In this document: positions 15,605 to 23,715 of the stretch, one piece after another | Numbering within the stretch: the first letter of the stretch is position 1 | How the letters are laid out: each line of letters starts with the position of its first letter | Origin: Bacillota bacterium | Lineage (GTDB): Bacteria > Bacillota > Clostridia > Lachnospirales > Lachnospiraceae | Assembly (NCBI GenBank): GCA_023393095.1 | Contig: JAEWMT010000026.1 | Location: forward strand, 1 to 34,281 | Direction of reading: 5' to 3' | DNA length: 34,281 bases | The notes under the pieces: generated by a model | Database searches by the model: none | Told to the model about the DNA's origin: nothing | The model's input: the letters and a program-made list of their open reading frames with translations, nothing else | Made by a program: the position numbers and the translations under genes

Positions 15605-16716
15605 TAGAGTATCCGTTAATAAGTAAAAAATCTATAAGAACAAACAAAACATTAAAAAGTATCCAAAAAGCATCCTGTAAAATCTATCGCCGACCGAAAG
15701 GGCGTTTCCCAAAGGCGAAAATAGGTAAAGTAGTAAAACTACGTGACAGAGACTGCTTCTATGACCTTACCGAATATAAACCAGATAATCTAAAATTAAT
15801 CCCTGCAGAAAGGGAAGATATCCTAAACCAAATTGAGAGTATGGAAATATGCGGATTAAGTGGCAGCGGATTTCCTACATTTCAAAAACTAAAGGCAGTG
15901 ATGGAAGCGAAAGCAAAGGATAAATATCTAATTGTAAATGGTGTAGAATGTGATCCTGGGCTACTTCATGACAAATGGCTCCTGAAAAACCATTGTGGTG
16001 AAATTGAAAAAGGAATTGAACTCTTGGCCAAGTGTATTAATTTCAAGAAAATTATATTGGCAACAAAAGAAGAGCCAACCAGTATAAATCCCTTCTATGA
16101 AGTGAAAACCGTACCGAACCGATACCCTCTGGGTGCCGAAAGCATATTAATCAACGAAGTATTAGATATTGAGCTTGCTTATGATGAATTACCTTCTGTA
16201 AAAGGTATACTCGTCTTGAATATACAGACAGTTTATACCATATACGAAGCAATTTACAATAACCGCCCTGCAAATTCAAGATTTGTAACCATAGCCAATT
16301 TGTCAAATGGTAATGCTATCGTAGTTAGAGTTAAGCTTAATTCCATTGTTAAGGATATTGTGTCCAAAATAAATAAGGTGGCTCATAACCAGCCTATATA
16401 TCTTGGCGGCGGTATTATGGCTGGAAGAAAAGCAAATGATGAAGATAAGATAACTGCAAAGATTAATTTTATCGGCTATGGAAAGGAAGTACCTCCGTTC
16501 GAGAATCTTAAATGTAAGAAATGTGGAGCCTGTGCAAGAAAATGTCCTATGGATATTAAGGTAAATAAGATTATAAAACAGCTTGAGCAAGGGGATTTAT
16601 CAAATAGAAAAGAGTTCCACCCAGAACGCTGTATCCAGTGCGGAACCTGTACTTATTACTGCCATGCAGGTAAGAATACCATGGAATTAGTTACTTCATT
16701 AAAGGAGAAATTATGA
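15601..16716 (+). CDS. Stand-alone RnfC-like NADH/flavin iron-sulfur protein
   Basis: 371-residue relative of RnfC, the NADH-oxidising subunit of the Rnf complex and a homologue of NuoF. Order: short N-terminal domain; NuoF-like flavin/NADH region with CGLSGSGFPTFQKL (84-97), VNGVECDPGLLHDKWL (112-127) and NRYPLGAE (173-180); SLBB-like part (230-300); then two [4Fe-4S] motifs, C305/C308/C311/C315 and C344/C347/C350/C354. The second ends CH instead of CP. No other rnf genes are nearby, so it is not part of a normal Rnf operon; it may pass electrons between NAD(H) and ferredoxin-like partners or to the membrane protein encoded next. Overlaps both neighbours by ATGA. Confidence 0.88.
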   Translation: MIEYPLISKKSIRTNKTLKSIQKASCKIYRRPKGRFPKAKIGKVVKLRDRDCFYDLTEYKPDNLKLIPAEREDILNQIESMEICGLSGSGFPTFQKLKAVMEAKAKDKYLIVNGVECDPGLLHDKWLLKNHCGEIEKGIELLAKCINFKKIILATKEEPTSINPFYEVKTVPNRYPLGAESILINEVLDIELAYDELPSVKGILVLNIQTVYTIYEAIYNNRPANSRFVTIANLSNGNAIVVRVKLNSIVKDIVSKINKVAHNQPIYLGGGIMAGRKANDEDKITAKINFIGYGKEVPPFENLKCKKCGACARKCPMDIKVNKIIKQLEQGDLSNRKEFHPERCIQCGTCTYYCHAGKNTMELVTSLKEKL

Positions 16717-17258
16717 TAAAACATAAATTTTTTATCATTTGTACGATTCTTATGTTTTTCACCACTCTATATTGGGTTTGCTATAGTCCCTGGAGCAGTA
16801 GAGCCTTAGCTAAATACAATGATGGCTATGGCACTTTTGACATGAAATCCTATGACGCACCTACCGTATATCAAGTACTTGACCATATGAACCCAGAAGG
16901 CTTTACCATCTATCAAAAATATTTTATCGGAGATTACCTGTTTATCATAGCCTTTGGAATATTGCAGATTATGCTGTCATTGTATGCTTATAGCTGGATA
17001 AAATCAAAAAGTATTCTTGGCTTGGTTATCTCAGTTCCAATTATCAGAGGTATCTGTGACTTGGTGGAAAACTCCTTACTGTTATATATTCTACAGTCAT
17101 ACCCTCAAAAACATATAAATATAATAAGCTTATCTGATAAATTTACATATATTAAACTAAAGCTGATCCCTATCTGGCTCCTGATATTCTTGACCGGAAT
17201 AATAATAAAATATATAAAAAGATATAGAAGAAAGATTTCAAAGAAAAACATATCATAA
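16713..17258 (+). CDS. Four-helix membrane protein of the TetR-RnfC operon
   Basis: No family recognised with confidence. 181 residues with hydrophobic segments at about 5-24, 72-94, 100-122 and 150-170, and a basic C-terminal tail (KYIKRYRRKISKK), suggesting a cytoplasmic C-terminus. The loop between helices 1 and 2 (25-70) is polar, probably extracellular, with DAPTVYQVLDHMNPEGF. No Cys pairs, haem ligands or quinone motifs are obvious. Overlap with the RnfC-like gene (ATGA) implies coupled translation and a shared role; it may anchor that protein at the membrane (inference). Confidence 0.85.
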   Translation: MIKHKFFIICTILMFFTTLYWVCYSPWSSRALAKYNDGYGTFDMKSYDAPTVYQVLDHMNPEGFTIYQKYFIGDYLFIIAFGILQIMLSLYAYSWIKSKSILGLVISVPIIRGICDLVENSLLLYILQSYPQKHINIISLSDKFTYIKLKLIPIWLLIFLTGIIIKYIKRYRRKISKKNIS

Positions 17259-17270
17259 TCTCCAAAATAT

Positions 17271-17311
17271 ACCTGCAGAATAAGATTAAGAAACAGTCTT
17301 ATTCTACAGGT
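17271..17311. terminator. Bidirectional terminator between the TetR-RnfC operon and the LacI gene
   Basis: Arms ACCTGCAGAATAAGA and TCTTATTCTACAGGT pair with one mismatch, loop of 11 bases, between converging genes. Flanks are AT-rich, with only short T-runs. Confidence 0.75.
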
Positions 17312-17340
17312 CATCATTTTACTATTCAGTTATTATACCT

Positions 17341-18354
17341 TTATACTATTTTCTTAACAGATGAGCCCTTCTCCAATTCTCCGGGAATAATAATCAATTC
17401 AATTAATGTGGACTTTGGTTTTTCAATTAAATTTATTAATCTCTCTGCTGCAATCTGACCCATACTAGCGGTATCCTGATTAATTGTTGTCAGAAGCGGT
17501 TCATAATACTTCATTACTCTGATACCATCATATCCAACAACGGAAATGTCATCTGGAATGGAAAGACCTCTCGATTTAATGGCATTAATACCTCCGATAC
17601 TTGCAAAGTCATCCGGAAACATGATACAGGTTGGGGGTTCTTTCAAATCCAACAACTCATTTGTTACAACTTCCGTCATTTCCGTATCTCTGTAAGGAGC
17701 CTCTTTGACATATTCATCCGGCAGATCTAACCCCAATTCCTCTATTGTTTTATAAAAACTTGATAGACGGGCCTGGGTTACGGCTGATTTAGCTCCATGA
17801 ATAAAAGCGATTTTACGATGTCCGCATTCATATATATAATTAACCAAATCATTTACACCTTTTATATTATCCGACATAATACAATTATGATTATTAAAAA
17901 GATGATCAATCGTAACAATTGGTATATCACTTTGAATTAATTCACTAACTTCTGCTTCATCAAAATCAATGCAAGCGATTATAACACCATCTACACCTCT
18001 ATATCTACAGCAGTCAAGATAAGTCATTTTATCTTTTCTCTGCTTACTTCCATTAATAAAAGTAATATCATAACCATGTATTTCGGCAGTGATTTTAAAG
18101 CTTTCCAAAATCGATATGAAATAGTCATGAGTCAAACCACTTCGAGCTCCGTCTATAAATAAAACACCCAAGTTATAGGACTTGTTAATTTTTAAAGCTC
18201 TAGCCGATGAATTTGGGAAATAACCCATGTCCTTAGCAGTTTTCTTGACTAATTTCCTTGTATTTTCTCCTATATCTCTGTGTCCATTCAACGCTTTACT
18301 TACTGTCGCTATTGAAACTCCACATGCATTTGCGATGTCCTTCATTGATGTCAT
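17341..18354 (-). CDS. LacI-family transcriptional regulator
   Basis: 337 residues. The LacI helix-turn-helix with hinge occupies residues 1-60 (SMKDIANACGVSIATVSKAL, later GYFPNSSARALK). The periplasmic-binding-protein-like sugar domain follows (LGVLFIDGARSG, IPIVTIDHLF, KIAFIHGAKSAVTQ, VVGYDGIRVMKYYEPLLTTI). The frame is open 14 codons further upstream, but the ATG at 18354 has GGAGG 8 bases before it and gives the normal LacI N-terminus. No sugar operon is adjacent. The GH5 gene 5.5 kb away is the only glycosidase nearby, and a link is speculative. An operator-like TTGTG-ATAG-CACAA lies at 18404-18417. Confidence 0.93.
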   Translation of the reverse strand: MTSMKDIANACGVSIATVSKALNGHRDIGENTRKLVKKTAKDMGYFPNSSARALKINKSYNLGVLFIDGARSGLTHDYFISILESFKITAEIHGYDITFINGSKQRKDKMTYLDCCRYRGVDGVIIACIDFDEAEVSELIQSDIPIVTIDHLFNNHNCIMSDNIKGVNDLVNYIYECGHRKIAFIHGAKSAVTQARLSSFYKTIEELGLDLPDEYVKEAPYRDTEMTEVVTNELLDLKEPPTCIMFPDDFASIGGINAIKSRGLSIPDDISVVGYDGIRVMKYYEPLLTTINQDTASMGQIAAERLINLIEKPKSTLIELIIIPGELEKGSSVKKIV

Positions 18355-18665
18355 ATATGTACCTCCTGATTGGTGCGTTGATATTGATGTTACCATAGTT
18401 CAATTGTGATAGCACAAAATCAAAACCAATTAATTAAATAAAGAAACAAATTTCCACAATAAATATACGACAATAAAATAACTTTTGCAACTGTTAAGTA
18501 TTACAAAAAAATGTTACAGTTCAGGCTAGAAGAAATTCGGCAGGATGATTTAGATCAATACTTCCGAAGCGGAGACAGTTTACATTAATCTTTTTCCTAT
18601 TCATGCATACAAAAATATACGAAATCATATTATTTACATAGATAGTATTTGATTATGGAGGCATT
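18355..18665. other. Region between LacI and rubrerythrin-like genes, with operator-like site and micro-frame
   Basis: 18404-18417 is the inverted repeat TTGTGATAGCACAA, placed as a LacI autoregulatory site would be. 18511-18588 is a short plus-strand frame, M-LQFRLEEIRQDDLDQYFR-SGDSLH then TAA, with no ribosome site but richer codons than its surroundings; it may be the tail of a lost gene. The rest is AT-rich with nothing recognised. Confidence 0.4.
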
Positions 18666-19205
18666 ATGGACTTTCAACAAAGCAAAACTTTCCAAAACTT
18701 ACAAACCGCCTTTGATTTTGAGATACGATCAAAGGGAACATATGATATATTTAGAGTAAGAGCAGATCAGGAAGTGCTTATAGGAATTAGTTTTGCATTT
18801 GATACTATATCGAGAAATGATAGATTTATCGCCGAGAGGTTAAGAAATATAATCAAAGGTGGGGCGCCAAATACACAGCAAAACTTAGAGGAGGCTGCTG
18901 AAAATGAATATTATGCAGGAAACCAAATGTATCGAGAATTTTCACGTATTGCCAACGAAGAAGGGTATGGTGATATCGCTTCATTGTTTAGTGGTATTGC
19001 AAATATCAAGCTAAATCATAACTTAATTTTTCAGACATATTTTAATCAAATGCAAACAGATACTCTATTTTGCAAAAATGAGGCAAGATTATGGATTTGT
19101 TTAGGATGCGGTAACATTCTAAGCGGTACATGTGCCCCTACTATATGCCCGATTTGCGGTTATCCTCAGGGCTATTATGAATTATTCATCAATGATAATC
19201 AATAG
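18666..19205 (+). CDS. Degenerate rubrerythrin-like protein with rubredoxin-like tail
   Basis: 179 residues. The N-terminal four-helix part follows rubrerythrin: NLQTAFDFEIRSKGTY, then ENEYYAGNQMYREFSRIANE. The C-terminal part (142-172) is a rubredoxin-like Fe(SCys)4 domain with CLGC at 145-148 and CPIC at 161-164. By my alignment with classical rubrerythrin, E19, E91 and H118 keep ligand positions, but the usual Glu and His of the first ExxH motif are N51 and F54, and the Glu of the second is K115. A normal diiron peroxidase site is therefore unlikely, while the Fe(Cys)4 site looks intact. TATGGAGG precedes the ATG. It could be an electron carrier or a sensor. Confidence 0.8.
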   Translation: MDFQQSKTFQNLQTAFDFEIRSKGTYDIFRVRADQEVLIGISFAFDTISRNDRFIAERLRNIIKGGAPNTQQNLEEAAENEYYAGNQMYREFSRIANEEGYGDIASLFSGIANIKLNHNLIFQTYFNQMQTDTLFCKNEARLWICLGCGNILSGTCAPTICPICGYPQGYYELFINDNQ

Positions 19206-19214
19206 ATATAAATA

Positions 19215-19381
19215 TTAATCCATTGTGTAAGGCATAAAAGCTACATGTCTTGCACTTTTTACAGCTATTTCTAAAGCTCTCTGATGCTTTGCAAAGTTTA
19301 TATTCCTGTGTAATTCTTATCCATACAGAATATGTAAAGTATCTTTCTTCTGGGTCCAATGGACTTTCTCTTATATTGCAT
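19215..19381 (-). pseudogene. Decayed second copy of rpsR (ribosomal protein S18)
   Basis: The minus strand matches rpsR (25177-25449) at both ends. The 5' part reads KRKSIGPRRKILYIFCMDKN, then YTGI and a stop (rpsR: KRKSFGRRRKKVCVFCADKN, HTGI). After a deletion of about 75 bases plus a frame change, it resumes NFAKHQRALEIAVKSARHVA, then FMPYTMD and TAA (rpsR: [20 protein letters not shown]). The middle of S18 (YKDVNKLKRYVSERGKI) is gone, and two of the three zinc Cys are Y and F. DNA identity is high, so the duplication is not ancient. No neighbouring ssb or rpsF sequence accompanies it. Confidence 0.9.
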
Positions 19382-19583
19382 TGTCCCTTTCCATAATAAT
19401 CTTAAGTTGTATCATAGTACCAAATATATGTAATTTGAAGTATAACGTCTTATATTTTGATAAATTATTACAATATTGGTGAAAATATTATAAATTTTCT
19501 ATACTTCTATGTTCTTTTCCCTTTTTCTATGATAAAATGCTTTTGATTAGCAAACCTTTTACACTTACATAAGGAGGCATATT

Positions 19584-21053
19584 ATGCTACGAAGAGAACG
19601 CGGAGATTGCAATGAAGCTCGTTGTATTATTTCTTATATTAATAACAGGCTGGATGGGAAAGAAGTTTCACCACCAGATAATATTAAATTCAATATTCAT
19701 CAATCCCTTTATGATTTATTTAACCGTTTTTTAAAGAATGAAGAAATGATTTCTATATCGGCGAAGGGCCTGCTGCAATTAGTAACACAGATGAGCAGCT
19801 TTGATGTTAATATGTCCCATATATCTTACAACCTTGAGGATTTTGCCAAAGAAATTGCCGAACTAAGCGAATCCAATCTTGCCATTGTGGAAGAGACGAC
19901 TGCTAGCATGACCGTGGTATCAGAATCTGTAAGCGCTGCGTCTTCCACTCTTGTGGATCTTGCCAATTCCTCGGAGGAACTTATTCAGAGTAATCATAAA
20001 GGAATACAGGAATTATCAGAAATTAATAACCTTAAGGAAAATGTTATGGAAAACTCCTCTGTTATGAATGAGAAAATTGAGGAATTAGTTGAATTGACAA
20101 ATAAGGTGAATGACATCGTTAATAGCGTAGCAGATATTGCAAGACAAACGAATTTACTGGCTCTGAATGCTAGTATCGAGGCCGCTCGGGCGGGAGAACA
20201 AGGAAAAGGATTTGCAGTCGTAGCCAGCGAAATCCAAAAGCTAGCGGATGGCACCAAGAAAAGCCTAGATGGAATGAGTGTCTTTCTGTCCGACATACAT
20301 ACTGCTGCGGGTAACGGTAGAGAAAGTATGAAGAATACTATAGAAGCTACTACAATGATGAGCGAACGAATCGATGAGGTTCATACTACAATGCAAAAGA
20401 ACATGGAGCTTCTTAACGCTACCCTTGTAAATGTTCAATCTGTGAATACAACTATGGAAGATGTTCGTATCTCTACCCATGAAATTAATGTTGCTATGGA
20501 AGTCTCCAGCAGGGATGCTGAGAAGCTTAATATCATGACTCAGACCATATTGCAGAATTCTAATGATAGTGCCGGACTTGCAAAGCAGATTACGAAGTTT
20601 GACGATGATTTGTCCGAGATTACTAAGAATTTGTTCGAAGCTCTGCAGGGAGGTAAACATACAGTTACCAACGAAGAATTAAAAGCCAATATCCAAAATG
20701 CCAAAGCAGCTCATACAAAATGGATGGAGACTCTGAAAACGATGATAGAGGAAGACAAGCTATACCCGTTGCAGGGAAACAGCCACAAATGTGCTTTCGG
20801 ACATTTCTATCATACCATAACGATACAACATCCCTCTATATTGAATGATTGGAAGGCAATTAATTCTTTCCACGATCAGTTACATACTTGCGGACATAAT
20901 GCTATTGAAGCACTTAAGCAATCCAAAAAAAGTGATGCATTAAAGTTGTACGATGAAGCTAAAGCAAATTCCGAACATATATTTGATTTATTGGGTAAAA
21001 TCGAGCTCGAGATTGACCGGCAAACGGAGCAAGGAGTAAGGCTTATGGCATAA
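19584..21053 (+). CDS. Soluble methyl-accepting chemotaxis protein with CZB zinc-binding domain
   Basis: 489 residues without transmembrane segments, so a cytoplasmic chemoreceptor. Residues about 60-340 are a long coiled-coil signalling region with the kinase-binding hairpin tip VADIARQTNLLALNASIEAA (182-201) and GKGFAVVASEIQKLA (207-221). Residues about 365-475 form a chemoreceptor zinc-binding (CZB) domain: H377, C403 in HKCAFGHFYH, and H430 and H434 have the 3His-1Cys pattern, with 27 residues from C403 to H430 as in E. coli DgcZ (C52 to H79). It probably reports zinc or oxidants such as hypochlorous acid acting on the Cys-Zn site, as in known CZB proteins. AAGGAGG precedes the ATG. No other chemotaxis gene is adjacent. 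Confidence 0.92.
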   Translation: MLRRERGDCNEARCIISYINNRLDGKEVSPPDNIKFNIHQSLYDLFNRFLKNEEMISISAKGLLQLVTQMSSFDVNMSHISYNLEDFAKEIAELSESNLAIVEETTASMTVVSESVSAASSTLVDLANSSEELIQSNHKGIQELSEINNLKENVMENSSVMNEKIEELVELTNKVNDIVNSVADIARQTNLLALNASIEAARAGEQGKGFAVVASEIQKLADGTKKSLDGMSVFLSDIHTAAGNGRESMKNTIEATTMMSERIDEVHTTMQKNMELLNATLVNVQSVNTTMEDVRISTHEINVAMEVSSRDAEKLNIMTQTILQNSNDSAGLAKQITKFDDDLSEITKNLFEALQGGKHTVTNEELKANIQNAKAAHTKWMETLKTMIEEDKLYPLQGNSHKCAFGHFYHTITIQHPSILNDWKAINSFHDQLHTCGHNAIEALKQSKKSDALKLYDEAKANSEHIFDLLGKIELEIDRQTEQGVRLMA

Positions 21054-21088
21054 GTAATATGGTGCTGTAGAATATTATGAATTTACAG

Positions 21089-21150
21089 TAATGGTCTGGG
21101 TGTTTAAGTCAGATTTACTCTATAGATGACTTATAGCACCCAGACCATTA
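21089..21150. repeat. Palindromic element after the soluble chemoreceptor gene
   Basis: Arms begin with a perfect 14-bp match, TAATGGTCTGGGTG/CACCCAGACCATTA, and continue with TTTAAGTCA against TGACTTATAG. The loop is 15 bases. No T-run follows. Arm sequence GGGTGT-TAAGTCAGATTTACTC relates it to 2176-2263 and 11701-11811. Confidence 0.8.
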
Positions 21151-21237
21151 TTGAATTGAGATATCTGCCCATTCCAGCATTTATTAAAAATATTAATGTT
21201 CCATATTCGATAATATGTATTATTAAATATAATACTT

Positions 21238-21906
21238 TTATTTTTGTATAAAAAACAGAAAAATTAAAGCTGCTGTAAAATTAGCGATAAAATGTGACAA
21301 GGCACTAGCGAAGGCATTCTTTGTTTTATAAAAGACAAGACCGTAAAAAATGCTGTTGAAGAACACAAACAATACATCATATGCTACAATCACCGGTTCT
21401 CCCTTGGTTGCGTGCCCAACGGAGAAAAATAAAGAGGTTATGATAATTGAGATTGCCGGTTTTGTATAAAGACCTAATTGTTTCTGCAGAAAACCTCTCC
21501 AGGAAATTTCTTCGAGGAGGGCGTAAATGATAAACTGGATCACCATTAGTGCTATTATCTGAAAGGATATTATATTGTCCGATCGGCTGACTGCATGATC
21601 AATATAATCAGGTAGCAAAAGCTTTGAAATTATGATACAGATTATATTAATTATGCTCGGCATGATTATGAATAGCCAGCTTATTTTAATATCATTTAAT
21701 AAATGCTTTATGCTTAACCCGATGGGATTTCCCTGCCGTTTGTCCCTCTTAATAAAAACAAAGAACAAAATTGCACCAAATATTGTTGAAAATCCGGCGA
21801 TTGATAAATCACCTTGCTTAAAATTCAAAAATGAAGTAAGTGAGATCAGAACCATAATAGCCATTAATATAAAATCTGTTCGCATACTTTTACCTGACTG
21901 TTTCAT
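21238..21906 (-). CDS. CPBP-family intramembrane metalloprotease (CAAX protease/Abi type)
   Basis: 222 residues with about six to seven hydrophobic helices. The three family motifs are complete: EE-x3-R at E132, E133 and R137 (LLEEISWRGFL), F-x3-H ending at H165 (FFSVGHA), and H-x3-N at H205/N209 (LSHFIANF). Family members process prenylated peptides, bacteriocin leaders or unknown membrane substrates. Its ATG overlaps the stop of the upstream TetR gene (ATGA), so the two form an operon and the protease is probably the repressed target. No bacteriocin gene seen. Confidence 0.92.
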   Translation of the reverse strand: MKQSGKSMRTDFILMAIMVLISLTSFLNFKQGDLSIAGFSTIFGAILFFVFIKRDKRQGNPIGLSIKHLLNDIKISWLFIIMPSIINIICIIISKLLLPDYIDHAVSRSDNIISFQIIALMVIQFIIYALLEEISWRGFLQKQLGLYTKPAISIIITSLFFSVGHATKGEPVIVAYDVLFVFFNSIFYGLVFYKTKNAFASALSHFIANFTAALIFLFFIQK

Positions 21907-22466
21907 CTTTTGTCCTCCTTATTCTTAAATGCAATATATGCTTCCTTTAACATTCTTTCAATCTCATCATCGGACAGCCGGATGTTATTCATAGATATCA
22001 TGGATGCAATTCCATGGGTAAACAGCCATACATTAAGATATAATTCCTTTGCTCTGTCTTCATCTAAACCGGATGACAAAGATATCGCCCGAATGATTTC
22101 ATCACTATCTTCCTGATTGATCAAATCTAATAAATTACTTAACTCAAAATTATGATTCATGAAAATCATGTGAAACAAATTACTTTCCTTCTTGGCAAAC
22201 TCTATATATGCCAGTCCGATACTTAGAAATAAATCACTGCCTGACATTCGGTTCTTCATAAATTGATTATAAAAATTTTCTATATAACCTAATAAATCCT
22301 TTTTTAATTCAGACATATTGGCATATGCCCGAAAGATCGGATGAGTGGAGCAGCCCAGCATCTTAGCTATGACTCTCGCATTCACAGATTGAAAACCTTG
22401 TTCTCTGGTCAACTGAAAGGCAGCCTTTAAAATGGCTTCTTTTGAAATAATAATTTTTGGTGGCAC
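21903..22466 (-). CDS. TetR-family repressor of the CPBP protease operon
   Basis: 187 residues. Helix-turn-helix residues about 8-53: SKEAILKAAFQLTREQGFQS, VNARVIAKMLGCSTHPIFRAY. The recognition region STHPIFRAYANMSEL differs from the common LYxYF pattern, as in TetR members with WHG-type C-terminal domains. The C-terminal domain (75-180) is helical with FHMIFMN. Start is GTG, shortly after AGGAA; no ATG alternative is near. A promoter (-35 TTGACA) and a 14-bp perfect palindrome lie upstream, so autoregulation is likely. Confidence 0.9.
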   Translation of the reverse strand: MPPKIIISKEAILKAAFQLTREQGFQSVNARVIAKMLGCSTHPIFRAYANMSELKKDLLGYIENFYNQFMKNRMSGSDLFLSIGLAYIEFAKKESNLFHMIFMNHNFELSNLLDLINQEDSDEIIRAISLSSGLDEDRAKELYLNVWLFTHGIASMISMNNIRLSDDEIERMLKEAYIAFKNKEDKR

Positions 22467-22488
22467 TATATTCCTGCTTTCATCTTAT

Positions 22489-22536
22489 ATGTTACGTAAC
22501 ATGTGTTACTATATAGTATGTTTTACCAATTGTCAA
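22489..22536 (-). promoter_or_regulatory. Promoter and operator of the TetR-CPBP operon
   Basis: Minus strand: TTGACA (22536-22531), 17-base spacer, TATAGT (22513-22508). Just downstream is the perfect palindrome ATGTTACGTAACAT (22489-22502), the likely TetR site. Confidence 0.8.
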
Positions 22537-22613
22537 TAGATACCGTATGTTTTCGAATAATTTTGTGGGTCATGCACTTTCGGCATTGTTGGTTCCGAAA
22601 AAACTAAAACCGG

Positions 22614-22661
22614 TTGACATTTTAAAAAGAGTTATGTATATTTAATATAACGATCGTTATA
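22614..22661 (+). promoter_or_regulatory. Promoter and operator of the TetR-OsmC unit
   Basis: TTGACA (22614-22619), 17-base spacer, TATATT (22637-22642), followed at 22646-22661 by the perfect 16-bp palindrome TATAACGATCGTTATA. A near copy stands before the osmC-like gene (23242-23257). Confidence 0.85.
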
Positions 22662-22672
22662 CGAGGTGACCA

Positions 22673-23227
22673 ATGAACGAGATTCGGCAGAAGATTATTC
22701 TTGAAGCTGTAAAATCATTCAGCAGCAAAGGATATCATGGTACATCCATGCGTGATATCATGAAAGCAGCAGGGTGTACGCAGCCAACACTTTATTACTA
22801 TTTTGATAACAAACAGGCTTTATTCAAAGAGTCCGTACTGGGCGAATTTCAAAGAATGATGAATCAAGTCATCCAAGATGCTGATACTTCGCTGCCTATA
22901 AAGGATCTCTATGTGAAAGCGGTTATTAAACGCAAGCATTTTTCGGATTATCAGAAACAAGTCTACCGTCTTGCCATTCAGGGCTGGTATCATCTTCTTG
23001 GAGATGAAGAAGTCGAGATTCAATTATGTGATTGGGTGAATAAAGTAATTGACCAGCGTAAGGATTTTCTGGCAAAGTATATCAACGACCTGTCCAAGCT
23101 GGAGACTTTTACCGCTTTGCTAATGCATACCTATTTAAATATAACGGAACAGATCATCCTGAAAAATATGGACATTTCCGACGAAGAAATCAACCAGCGC
23201 TTTACACTGCTTTTTGAGCTGTTTTAA
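22673..23227 (+). CDS. TetR-family repressor next to the osmC-like gene
   Basis: 184 residues. The helix-turn-helix (3-48) is classical: RQKIILEAVKSFSSKGYHGT, MRDIMKAAGCTQPTLYYYF. The C-terminal domain is unassigned. GAGGTG precedes the ATG. The 16-bp palindrome between -10 and start, repeated with a changed centre before the next gene, marks both as targets of this protein. One Cys (C44, AGCTQ) lies in the DNA-binding region; whether it has a redox role cannot be told. Confidence 0.92.
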   Translation: MNEIRQKIILEAVKSFSSKGYHGTSMRDIMKAAGCTQPTLYYYFDNKQALFKESVLGEFQRMMNQVIQDADTSLPIKDLYVKAVIKRKHFSDYQKQVYRLAIQGWYHLLGDEEVEIQLCDWVNKVIDQRKDFLAKYINDLSKLETFTALLMHTYLNITEQIILKNMDISDEEINQRFTLLFELF

Positions 23228-23241
23228 TTTTTTACCCTGTA

Positions 23242-23257
23242 TATAACATTCGTTATA
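23242..23257 (+). promoter_or_regulatory. Second copy of the TetR operator, before osmC
   Basis: TATAACATTCGTTATA keeps both 6-base arms of the 22646-22661 palindrome. It lies 26 bases before the osmC-like ATG, and suggests independent control of that gene in addition to read-through. Confidence 0.75.
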
Positions 23258-23283
23258 TAAATTTTATCTAAGGAGAAATCTAT

Positions 23284-23703
23284 ATGTCAAACTTATTAAT
23301 TAAAATTAAGAAAACAAACCAGAAAGTACATTTTGAAGGAGTTTCCGACGGAAACCCGGATATTGTAATCCCTTTTGATTATGCTCCTCCGCTCGGAGAC
23401 GGTCAAGGTTTTGGAGGATTGGAGTTACTCCTCATGAGCTTTACAGGATGCGTAAGTACTACCGTCGTCTTTCTTCTAGGAAGAGCAGGTAAACATATTG
23501 CCTCCTATACGGCAGAAGCTGAAGGTATTCGTAGCGAACAGCCTTTAGCATTAAAAGAGATCCATTTTAATATTTGTATCGAATCAAATGATATTACTGA
23601 AACGGACATGGAAAATGTAATCAAACAGGCAGAAAATATCTCTCCTGTATGGCAGGCAGTGAAGAATAATATAACCGTTAAAACGACTTTTAAATTGTCG
23701 TAA
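23284..23703 (+). CDS. OsmC-family protein, single-cysteine type
   Basis: 139 residues with the OsmC alpha/beta fold: LGDGQGFGGLELLLMSFTGC with C56, then a helix VSTTVVFLLGRAGKHI, then the second half ending TVKTTFKLS. In OsmC/Ohr peroxidases a second Cys precedes a Pro-Val (CPV); here the site is S120 (ISPVW), so a two-Cys thiol peroxidase mechanism is not available, as in YhfA-like members. The likely role is thiol-dependent or stress-related, under the TetR gene upstream. AAGGAG precedes the ATG. It ends at a hairpin shared with the GH5 gene. Confidence 0.9.
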   Translation: MSNLLIKIKKTNQKVHFEGVSDGNPDIVIPFDYAPPLGDGQGFGGLELLLMSFTGCVSTTVVFLLGRAGKHIASYTAEAEGIRSEQPLALKEIHFNICIESNDITETDMENVIKQAENISPVWQAVKNNITVKTTFKLS

Positions 23704-23715
23704 ATATGATAAAAA

